From positions 1-11,277 of the forward strand of contig JAFZJK010000128.1 of the NCBI GenBank assembly GCA_017553965.1: a stretch of DNA of 11,277 bases, written 5' to 3'. Position numbers and translations under genes: made by a program. The first letter of the stretch is position 1; each line of letters starts with the position of its first letter. Positions 1 through 5,642 of this stretch are shown piece by piece. A model generated the notes under the pieces. It was not told where the DNA came from and made no database searches. It worked only from the letters and a program-made list of their open reading frames with translations. Origin of the DNA: Lachnospiraceae bacterium (GTDB taxonomy: Bacteria > Bacillota_A > Clostridia > Lachnospirales > Lachnospiraceae).

Positions 1-7
1 GGATACA

Positions 8-577
8 CTAAGCTTTAGCATCCTTAATTACTGCATAATCCTCAGGGGAGTTGCAGTTTAAAAGTTCATTTGGGTCACCATGAAAATCGTAGTACTGGCA
101 ATCAAGCCTTTCCAAGAGGGCTCTGACTGCCAGTTTTTTTTCATCCAGTAGCTCTTTTAGAATGTCTGTGGAACCGGTTCTGTAAACAGCAATAAGCGGC
201 TCATCCTTGCCGTTATGAGACAGAACTGTTGCGTCAGTGTTTCCGGAAAAATGCATTCGTAGAAGACAATCCAGCGTTTTTTGTGATATAAGCGGAATAT
301 CTACGCTGATCACAAGGGCATTACTGCAAGTACATTCCAGAAAGCAGGAATAGAGACCTCCCAGAGGACCCATGTCAGGTATTACATCCATTACATGGTG
401 AGTATATGGAATAGGAGAAGATTTACCTGAAACATAGACCCTGCTGGCGCCAAGGTCTCGTAGCTTTTCTGTCTGTATCTGAAGGAAGGACTTTCCGTCT
501 AAAATGATCTCAGACTTGTCCGTTCCCATTCTTTTACTTTTTCCCCCAGCTAAAACAATCCCATCAAACTCATTCAT
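8..577 (-). CDS. mobA: Molybdenum cofactor guanylyltransferase MobA
   Basis: This 189-residue protein should transfer GMP from GTP to molybdopterin-bound Mo, giving the guanine dinucleotide form of Moco (Mo-MGD, bis-MGD) that DMSO-reductase-family enzymes use. It shows the family's nucleotide-binding signature near the N-terminus (LAGGKSKRMGTDK, residues 9-21). It also has the internal GPLGG motif, an acidic metal-binding SVDIP motif, EPLIAVYR, and the C-terminal NxNSPEDY motif. Length is normal for MobA. It is the last gene of a three-gene leftward operon and its start overlaps the end of the preceding gene by 8 bases, so translational coupling is likely; its own ribosome site is weak. The nearby molybdoenzyme at 1871-3970 is the obvious customer for its product. 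The cytoplasmic location and function are confident from the motifs. Confidence 0.93.
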   Translation of the reverse strand: MNEFDGIVLAGGKSKRMGTDKSEIILDGKSFLQIQTEKLRDLGASRVYVSGKSSPIPYTHHVMDVIPDMGPLGGLYSCFLECTCSNALVISVDIPLISQKTLDCLLRMHFSGNTDATVLSHNGKDEPLIAVYRTGSTDILKELLDEKKLAVRALLERLDCQYYDFHGDPNELLNCNSPEDYAVIKDAKA

Positions 578-1040
578 TTAAAATCTCAATCCTCACTACA
601 TTCTTCACCTGGCGCTTTGAATCGCTGTCACCGAAAACGTAAAGTCTTGCACTGATACTACCGTCGTCTTCCTGTTGTTTTGCAAGATAGGCCCTGCCTT
701 CTTCGTTTATTTCGTCAGAAGAAATCTCGGCGGCATATTCATCTGACGATACTACCCTGACTTTTGTAAATTCTGAGCCGCCAAGTCCGGACTTTAAAAC
801 AGCATCCTTTAGTGATATTCCGGTTTCATCTACGTCTTTTTCCTGGCCTTTTGCGTTTATGGTGACGCCCTTTACAGGAACAAGGCTACTACCGAATGGA
901 TCGATGAGAACTGTTTTATCCCCGGATACAACGGCAAGATTTCCTTCCGGCGCATCGTTTCTCGACCTCAAATAGAATATAGATGCAATGCAGGTGATAA
1001 ATAATAAAACGATGACGATGATGATACTGTTTTTCTTCAT
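570..1040 (-). CDS. Membrane-anchored extracytoplasmic protein, possibly with a SUOX-like (molybdopterin-oxidoreductase-type) domain
   Basis: This 156-residue protein has one N-terminal hydrophobic helix (about residues 5-23, after KKN), then a charged segment and a soluble domain predicted to lie outside the membrane. The soluble part (about 33-155) is beta-rich. Its pattern (an isoleucine-leucine-lysine-acidic 'SLKDAVLKSG' helix, a 'VRVVSSDEYAAEIS' strand, and a C-terminal 'VKNVVRIEI' strand) weakly resembles the sulfite-oxidase-type molybdopterin-binding fold. The Mo-coordinating cysteine is absent: the only Cys lies in the membrane helix. If the fold is right it is probably a binding or scaffold domain, not an enzyme. 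The start is supported by AAGGAG five bases upstream. It overlaps its upstream neighbour by 4 bases (ATGA) and mobA by 8, so it belongs to a Moco-linked operon. The family assignment is tentative; only the anchor and operon membership are secure. Confidence 0.7.
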   Translation of the reverse strand: MKKNSIIIVIVLLFITCIASIFYLRSRNDAPEGNLAVVSGDKTVLIDPFGSSLVPVKGVTINAKGQEKDVDETGISLKDAVLKSGLGGSEFTKVRVVSSDEYAAEISSDEINEEGRAYLAKQQEDDGSISARLYVFGDSDSKRQVKNVVRIEILNE

Positions 1041-1612
1041 GATGTCTCCTTGTTTCTGTATGATATTTTCTCCTGAGCCTGCCTTAATCCAATGACAGGA
1101 TGGAGTCTTTCAACGAGCTTCTCTCCCAAAAGCCCGCAGACAGAACCGCTTGTGGCAGCCACGATAGTATACACAAAAAGAACGATTCCTCTTAAGTTAA
1201 ACACGATGAAATTTGCTGTGAGACAGGCTGTGACAGAAGCGAGTATGGATGCTATCAGGATTCCGTTTTCCCGGCGCTCGGATAGTTTTTCTGCTAAAAA
1301 GAAAACCAGATCGATCACAATTCCCGGAAGGATGTAGCCTATTGGTGCAAGGGCGCCCATACTGCCGGTCATTCCGAAACACAAAGCAAGAAGGCTCTGT
1401 ACAACACCCATTACAGTGGCGCATAAAGGAAAGGGCATAAGTGCAGCTGCTATAACTAAAAACATAAGGGAAAAGCTGGTGGCGATGCCGCCCGGAATGT
1501 GAAGAAATTCGGTTATGAAATTTGCTGCGGGTGATATAAGCTTTTTGGCAAACAAACCAAGATCGCAGCATAAAGCCATGAAAATAAGGCTTCTGAGATC
1601 TGTCTTTTTCAT
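1037..1612 (-). CDS. ECF-transporter S-component-like membrane protein, candidate pterin/Moco-related importer subunit
   Basis: This 191-residue, very hydrophobic protein has about six membrane segments (near residues 6-22, 42-60, 62-80, 88-108, 117-139, 143-162). It has a short polar tail, and small-residue-rich helices with a PGIVIDLVFFL stretch. Size and topology match substrate-binding S components of energy-coupling-factor vitamin transporters, whose ATPases and T subunit are usually encoded elsewhere; none is in this window. The substrate cannot be read from the sequence. An in-frame ATG lies 126 bases further upstream (1736-1738), but the start at 1610-1612 is preferred. It has AAAAGGAG six bases upstream, the hydrophobic domain begins right after it, and the upstream bases look like a structured RNA leader beginning at the predicted transcription start. 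The operon partners are the anchored protein and mobA, which suggests a molybdenum or pterin compound as cargo (inference). Confidence 0.75.
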   Translation of the reverse strand: MKKTDLRSLIFMALCCDLGLFAKKLISPAANFITEFLHIPGGIATSFSLMFLVIAAALMPFPLCATVMGVVQSLLALCFGMTGSMGALAPIGYILPGIVIDLVFFLAEKLSERRENGILIASILASVTACLTANFIVFNLRGIVLFVYTIVAATSGSVCGLLGEKLVERLHPVIGLRQAQEKISYRNKETS

Positions 1613-1619
1613 TATGTAC

Positions 1620-1635
1620 TCCTTTTCAATAAGGA
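1620..1635 (-). promoter_or_regulatory. Putative ribosome-site-sequestering hairpin (expression platform)
   Basis: On the minus strand TCCTT (1631-1635) can pair with AAGGA (1620-1624) across a 6-base loop. This buries the AAAAGGAG ribosome site of the ECF-like gene. The 5' arm shares bases with the TTCC that would close the last stem of the riboswitch candidate, so the two folds compete. The 5' CTCC of the leader could alternatively pair with GGAG. Switch polarity is therefore not predictable by eye. Confidence 0.5.
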
Positions 1636-1733
1636 AGGCGCTTCTGTTTCCATGTGCACCCCGGCGGACCAGGCGGTTCGCGTCTTGAAAGCCATGAAGT
1701 CTGGCACTTTTTAGGCTTAAAAGCTCGGAGATT
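1620..1733 (-). ncRNA. Candidate Moco riboswitch (Moco RNA motif) in the leader of the leftward operon
   Basis: Between the predicted transcription start (about 1738) and the ATG at 1612 lies a compact GC-rich leader, unlike the AT-rich flank. Read on the minus strand it contains, in order: CTCCGAGC (1723-1730); a hairpin GCCA-N7-TGGC (1691-1705); CCGCCTGGTCCGCCGGGG (1659-1676); and GGAAACAGAAGCGCCTTCC (1633-1651), whose GGAA and TTCC ends can pair. From memory these blocks match the conserved elements of the Moco RNA motif found upstream of molybdenum-cofactor synthesis, molybdate transport and molybdoenzyme genes. The context (mobA in the same operon, a molybdoenzyme diverging) agrees. A following hairpin overlaps the Shine-Dalgarno site, so control of translation is plausible. 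Whether it is the Moco or the tungsten (Tuco) variant cannot be decided by eye. Confidence 0.78.
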
Positions 1734-1744
1734 TTCATAATCAG

Positions 1745-1753
1745 ATTATAGCA
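1745..1753 (-). promoter_or_regulatory. Extended -10 promoter of the leftward operon
   Basis: On the minus strand this reads TGCTATAAT, a perfect TGn extended -10 plus consensus TATAAT. No good -35 hexamer sits 16-18 bases upstream, as is allowed for extended -10 promoters. Initiation is expected near 1738, right at the start of the structured leader. This argues against the ATG at 1736-1738 being the translation start. Confidence 0.65.
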
Positions 1754-1789
1754 TACTAAATTGTTAAGAATCTATTAAATACGTCAGAA

Positions 1790-1808
1790 CACACATTATT
1801 TTTGTGTG
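1790..1808. promoter_or_regulatory. Inverted repeat CACACA-N7-TGTGTG, candidate operator
   Basis: A perfect 6-bp inverted repeat with an AT-only spacer lies just upstream of the extended -10 of the rightward operon, where a -35 element would normally be. This is a typical operator position for a dimeric regulator. I cannot assign it to a known regulator; it is not an obvious FNR, CRP or Rex consensus. Confidence 0.4.
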
Positions 1809-1811
1809 AAA

Positions 1812-1820
1812 TGGTATGAT
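1812..1820 (+). promoter_or_regulatory. Extended -10 promoter of the rightward reductase operon
   Basis: TGGTATGAT carries the TGn extension and a near-consensus -10 (TATGAT). Initiation would be near 1827, giving a leader of about 44 bases. No convincing -35 is visible, because that region holds the CACACA/TGTGTG repeat; activator dependence is therefore possible. The leader ends with AAGGAG seven to eight bases before the ATG at 1871. Confidence 0.5.
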
Positions 1821-1870
1821 TATATTGGTGGGTTATTGATATGACAAATATGTCTAAAAGGAGAAGGTAA

Positions 1871-3970
1871 ATGGTCAAAAAAGTTCAGTCCACATGCAAT
1901 TTTTGCGCCATCGACTGCAACCTGGATTTCTATGTGGAAGATGGCAGGATCATCAAGACAGTTCCAACGAAAGGATATCCCGTTAATGACGGGTTTTCCT
2001 GCATCAAAGGCTTATCCCTGAGTAAACAGCAGACAACAGTTAAGCCAAATGCGCTTCCCAAGATCAGACAGGATGACGGGAGCTTTAAAGAGGTGTCCTG
2101 GGATGAAGGCTTTAAACATGTAGCTTCAAAGTTAAAAGAGCTGCAGGAAAAATATGGCAGAGAGAGCGTAGCCGGTATCAGTACCGGTCAGTTGACGTTG
2201 GAAGAGTTTGCAATTTTCGGCCATGTAATGAGAAATTTTCTTCAGACAAATGTAGATGGTAATACACGTCTGTGCATGGCTTCAGCAGCCGTCGCCCACA
2301 AGGGGACACTTGGCTATGACGCGCCCGGATATACTCTTAACGACTTTGAACTTTCTGACACGATAATATTCATAGGAGCAAACCCTGTCGTAGCGCATCC
2401 TATCATATGGCAGAGAGTAAGAAACAACAAGATAGATGGCATGAAAGTAATCGTCATTGATCCGAGAAAATCAGAGACGGCAAGAAACGCTGACTATCAC
2501 TATCCGCTGAAGTGGAGAAGTGATTTAACCCTCATGTACACCCTTGCAAATCTGATAATTGAAAAAGACTATGTGGATCACGATTTCGTTGATAACCATA
2601 CCGAGGGATACGAGGGCTTTGCTGAGTTTGTAAAGGCCTTTACGCTTGAGAGAGGAAGTGAGGCAACAGGTCTTTCAAAAGAGCAGATTTTAGAACTGCT
2701 TGAGCTTATACATAATGGAAAAGCAGTTTCCTTCTGGTGGACAATGGGCGTGAATCAGGGATATGAGGCTGTAAGGACTGCCCAGTCCATCATGAATCTG
2801 GCCTTTCTTACCGGAAATGTAGGAAAGCCCGGTACAGGCGGCAACTCCATAACAGGCCAGTGCAATGCCATGGGTTCAAGACTCTTTTCCAATACCACAT
2901 GTCTGTTTGCTGGCGGTGATTTTGCTGACGAGGACGAAAGAAAGAGAATTGCTGACATCGTAGGAATAACCCCGGACCTTATAGCCAAAAAGCCGACGAT
3001 TCCATATAACAAGATCATTGAGGGCATCAATGCCGGAGAGATAAAGGGACTTTGGATTCTCTGTACCAACCCGAGGCACAGCTGGACCAACAATGAGACC
3101 TTCGCCGAGGCTGCTAAAAAGCTTGAGCTGTTTGTGGTTCAGGACATTTATGACACCATTGAGAGCGCTGAGGACTGTACGGTTTATTTCCCTGTGGTTC
3201 CCGGAATCAAAAAAGAAGGAACCTACATCAACATGGAGAGACGTCTGTCCGCAATGCGCAAGGTGCTGGATAGAGGGGAGAACGAAATCTCCGATTATGA
3301 GTGTATCCTTGGAGTAGCCAAAGCCCTTGGCATGGGCGATGCAATTGCAAAATGGGAAAACCCGAGACAGTGCTTTGATCTTCTCAGGGAATGTTCAAGA
3401 GGAAAGGGGTGTGACTTTACCGGAATCCACTGGGATGACCTGACGGATTCACACGGAATTCAGTGGCCATATCCTGAAGGCAGGGAAAAAGAGCTTTCGG
3501 AGGAGCAGAGAAGACTTTATGCAGACGGCAAGTTCTTTACCCCGTCAGGAAAAGCACAGTTCATTTACGAAGAACCTTTAGAAAATCCGATTCCTGTGAC
3601 TGACGAGTTCCCGCTGGTATTCAACACCGGAAGAGGTTCGGTCGGACAGTGGCACACTCAGAGCAGGACAAAGGAAGTAAAGTTTGTTGAGGATGTCTCA
3701 TTAAAGAGAGCATATCTCTACATGAATACAAAGCTTGCAGCAGAAAACGATATCAGGGACATGGATGAGATAAGGGTATTTTCATCCAATGGTCAGAATG
3801 CTGTCTTTGCTGTCAAGGTAACCGATAACGTTCAGTATGGCGAACTTTATGCGCCTATCCACTACATTGAGTGTAATGCGCTGACGCCGTCAAGTTATGA
3901 CAAATACTCCAGGGAGCCTAACTACAAGGGCGGAACCTGCAGGTTTGAAAAGATCGCAAAGGAGGGCTGA
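1871..3970 (+). CDS. NarB/NasA-type molybdopterin oxidoreductase (probable cytoplasmic nitrate reductase catalytic subunit)
   Basis: This 699-residue DMSO-reductase-family enzyme binds bis-MGD and one [4Fe-4S] cluster. The cluster ligands are C9-x2-C12-x3-C16-x27-C44, followed by the usual IKG. The predicted Mo ligand is C135 in NTRLCMASA, which resembles the RLCMSSA pattern of assimilatory nitrate reductases and not the RVU/CHG pattern of formate dehydrogenases. Other family marks are the IGANPVVAHP stretch, GTGGNSITGQCNAMG, EGTYINMERR, and a C-terminal dinucleotide-binding domain beginning around residue 580 with NTGRGSVGQWHTQSR. Length suits NarB (about 700-730). There is no twin-arginine signal, so it is cytoplasmic. 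It is the first gene after the divergent promoter and is followed by its likely electron-transfer partners. Nitrate is the best-supported substrate by motif; another oxyanion cannot be excluded. Confidence 0.85.
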   Translation: MVKKVQSTCNFCAIDCNLDFYVEDGRIIKTVPTKGYPVNDGFSCIKGLSLSKQQTTVKPNALPKIRQDDGSFKEVSWDEGFKHVASKLKELQEKYGRESVAGISTGQLTLEEFAIFGHVMRNFLQTNVDGNTRLCMASAAVAHKGTLGYDAPGYTLNDFELSDTIIFIGANPVVAHPIIWQRVRNNKIDGMKVIVIDPRKSETARNADYHYPLKWRSDLTLMYTLANLIIEKDYVDHDFVDNHTEGYEGFAEFVKAFTLERGSEATGLSKEQILELLELIHNGKAVSFWWTMGVNQGYEAVRTAQSIMNLAFLTGNVGKPGTGGNSITGQCNAMGSRLFSNTTCLFAGGDFADEDERKRIADIVGITPDLIAKKPTIPYNKIIEGINAGEIKGLWILCTNPRHSWTNNETFAEAAKKLELFVVQDIYDTIESAEDCTVYFPVVPGIKKEGTYINMERRLSAMRKVLDRGENEISDYECILGVAKALGMGDAIAKWENPRQCFDLLRECSRGKGCDFTGIHWDDLTDSHGIQWPYPEGREKELSEEQRRLYADGKFFTPSGKAQFIYEEPLENPIPVTDEFPLVFNTGRGSVGQWHTQSRTKEVKFVEDVSLKRAYLYMNTKLAAENDIRDMDEIRVFSSNGQNAVFAVKVTDNVQYGELYAPIHYIECNALTPSSYDKYSREPNYKGGTCRFEKIAKEG

Positions 3971-3973
3971 TGA

Positions 3974-4405
3974 ATGTATAGAATAAAGATCGATCGTGAT
4001 AAATGCATTGGATGCCTTACCTGCGTTACTGCCTGCGTGGTAAGCCATGAGACAGAGAGCGGCGATGCCAGAAACAGAGTGGTGATCGATTCCGAGACCA
4101 CGCCTGCGCCTATTTTCTGCAGGCACTGCAACAAGCCTGAATGCACCTACACCTGCATGACAGGAGCTATGCACAAAAACCCTGAGACGGGGTTCGTTGA
4201 GTATGACAAGAACCAGTGTGCAAGCTGTTACATGTGCATCATGTCCTGTCCTTATGGAATCCTTAAGTATGACAGTATTCACCAGAAGGAAATCATGAAG
4301 TGCAACATGTGCGTTCACAGAAGCGAGGACGGCAAAACTCCGATGCCTATGTGTGTTGAGAAATGTCCTATGCACGCAATAACTCTTGAGGAGGTGAAGG
4401 AATGA
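3974..4405 (+). CDS. Four-cluster [4Fe-4S] electron-transfer subunit (HycB/NarH-like ferredoxin)
   Basis: This 143-residue soluble protein contains sixteen ligand cysteines in four groups: C11/14/17/21, C49/52/57/61, C82/85/88/92 and C110/113/127/131. The third group is the classic CxxCxxCxxxCP, while the second and fourth have the longer spacings seen in HycB/DmsB/NarH-type polyferredoxins. It should bind four [4Fe-4S] clusters and relay electrons between the FAD protein encoded next to it and the molybdoenzyme encoded before it. No membrane anchor or signal peptide is present, so the complex should be cytoplasmic. GGAGG lies eight bases before its ATG, three bases after the stop of the catalytic subunit; its 3' end overlaps the next gene by 4 bases (ATGA). 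Similar small Fe-S partners accompany clostridial NarB-like nitrate reductases. Confidence 0.88.
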   Translation: MYRIKIDRDKCIGCLTCVTACVVSHETESGDARNRVVIDSETTPAPIFCRHCNKPECTYTCMTGAMHKNPETGFVEYDKNQCASCYMCIMSCPYGILKYDSIHQKEIMKCNMCVHRSEDGKTPMPMCVEKCPMHAITLEEVKE

Positions 4406-5628
4406 GATACGTAATTATTGGATCATCTGCCGCAGGAATTAATGCAATAAGAGAGTTGCGAAAGATAGACGAAAAGGGTGAAGTAACCCTGGTATCCAAA
4501 GATGAGCACATTTATTCAAGATGCATCCTCCACCAGTATCTATGCGGGGAAAGAACTCTTGAAAGGCTCAACTTTGCAGAGAAAGATTTTGACAAAGTCT
4601 ACAATGTTAACTGGATGAAGGGAAGAGAAGCTGTTTCGCTGCGCCCCAAGGAGCATACTTTAGTTCTTGATGGAAATGAAGAAATTCAGTACGACAAGCT
4701 CCTTATCGCCACAGGATCCCACACCTTCATACCGCCCATCAAAGGTCTTTCCGAAGCGGACAATTATATTGGTTTCAGGAACATAGATGATATAGAGGTG
4801 TTAAAAGAGGTACCAAAGACCGCAAAGAATATCGTTGTTCTTGGTTCAGGACTCATAGGCATAGACTGTGCTACTGGCTATCTTCATATGGGCGTGAAGG
4901 TTACGCTGGTTGATTTTGCCGGGTGGCTTCTTAACAGACAGCTGGATGAGAGAGCTGCAAAGACATATATTGATGCCTTTAAGGAAAATGGAGTTGACCA
5001 GTACTATGGCGTAGGAGTTAATGAAGTCCATGTCAAAGACGGCAAGATCTACGAGATAGAACTCAGTGATGGAACTGTTCTTCCGTGTGACTATTTCATT
5101 GTAACGGCAGGTGTGCGCTCAAATGTAGAATTCCTGCAGGATTCGGGACTGGAACTCTCAAAGTTCGGCCTTGTCTACGATGAGACAGGAAGGACATCCG
5201 ATCCTGATGTATACGGCGCGGGAGATGTTTCAGGCACAAGCCCAATCTGGCCCGTTGCAGTAAAAGAAGGAATGGTGGCAGCTGCAAATATGGCAGGAAA
5301 GAAAGAGAAGATGGCTGACTTTTTTGCAAGCAAATCAACCATGAGTTTTTTGGGTATACATACAATGTCCCTTGGAACTGTAACACCGCCTGACGACACC
5401 TACAGGGTAGACGTCTACGACAAGGACGGGGTTTACAAGAAGGTTGTTTCGAAGGATGGAATAATTGTGGGAGCTCTTTTGCAGGGAGATCTTGCATACG
5501 GCGGCGTGCTTCAGCAGATGATCGCCAGAAAGATAGACGTAAGGAAGGTCAAAAAGCCACTGTTTGAAATTGACTATTCAGACTTTTTCCATGAGAGAAC
5601 AAATCTTGAATTTGCATATGACCTTTGA
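4402..5628 (+). CDS. FAD-dependent NAD(P)H oxidoreductase, electron-input subunit
   Basis: This 408-residue protein belongs to the two-dinucleotide-binding-domain flavoprotein family (nitrite reductase NirB N-terminus, rubredoxin and ferredoxin reductases, NADH oxidase). It has an N-terminal FAD loop VIIGSSAAG (residues 4-12) and the ATG motif (ATGSHTFIP). A central NAD(P)-binding loop VLGSGLIG has its glycines at 148, 150 and 153. A second FAD motif, DVYGAGD, lies at 269-275. The extra C-terminal portion (about 315-408) may serve dimerisation or partner docking; it has no rubredoxin, BFD [2Fe-2S] or siroheme domain. The likely role is oxidation of NAD(P)H and electron delivery to the polyferredoxin encoded just upstream, with which it shares a 4-base overlap, and so to the molybdoenzyme. 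Alternatives are a stand-alone NADH oxidase or rubredoxin reductase. Confidence 0.85.
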   Translation: MRYVIIGSSAAGINAIRELRKIDEKGEVTLVSKDEHIYSRCILHQYLCGERTLERLNFAEKDFDKVYNVNWMKGREAVSLRPKEHTLVLDGNEEIQYDKLLIATGSHTFIPPIKGLSEADNYIGFRNIDDIEVLKEVPKTAKNIVVLGSGLIGIDCATGYLHMGVKVTLVDFAGWLLNRQLDERAAKTYIDAFKENGVDQYYGVGVNEVHVKDGKIYEIELSDGTVLPCDYFIVTAGVRSNVEFLQDSGLELSKFGLVYDETGRTSDPDVYGAGDVSGTSPIWPVAVKEGMVAAANMAGKKEKMADFFASKSTMSFLGIHTMSLGTVTPPDDTYRVDVYDKDGVYKKVVSKDGIIVGALLQGDLAYGGVLQQMIARKIDVRKVKKPLFEIDYSDFFHERTNLEFAYDL

Positions 5629-5642
5629 TAAAGGAGGTGCTG

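Noticed and set aside
1843..1854. GACA-AATA-TGTC short inverted repeat near the ribosome site of the first reductase gene
   Set aside because: Only 4-bp arms, common by chance in AT-rich leader sequence; no support as an operator.
2755..3093. Antisense open frames inside the molybdoenzyme and other genes
   Set aside because: They lie opposite strongly recognisable proteins, have no ribosome sites or family resemblance, and arise from the codon pattern of the real genes.
1871..3970. Annotation as formate dehydrogenase alpha subunit
   Set aside because: General DMSO-reductase-family similarity would allow it, but the Mo-ligand region reads NTRLCMASA instead of the ARVU/C-HGP pattern of formate dehydrogenases, and the neighbours fit an oxyanion reductase.
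5625..5642. TTG start giving six extra residues to the TDT protein
   Set aside because: The codons are mostly the ribosome site itself (AAAGGAGG at 5630-5637), which is correctly spaced for the ATG at 5643.
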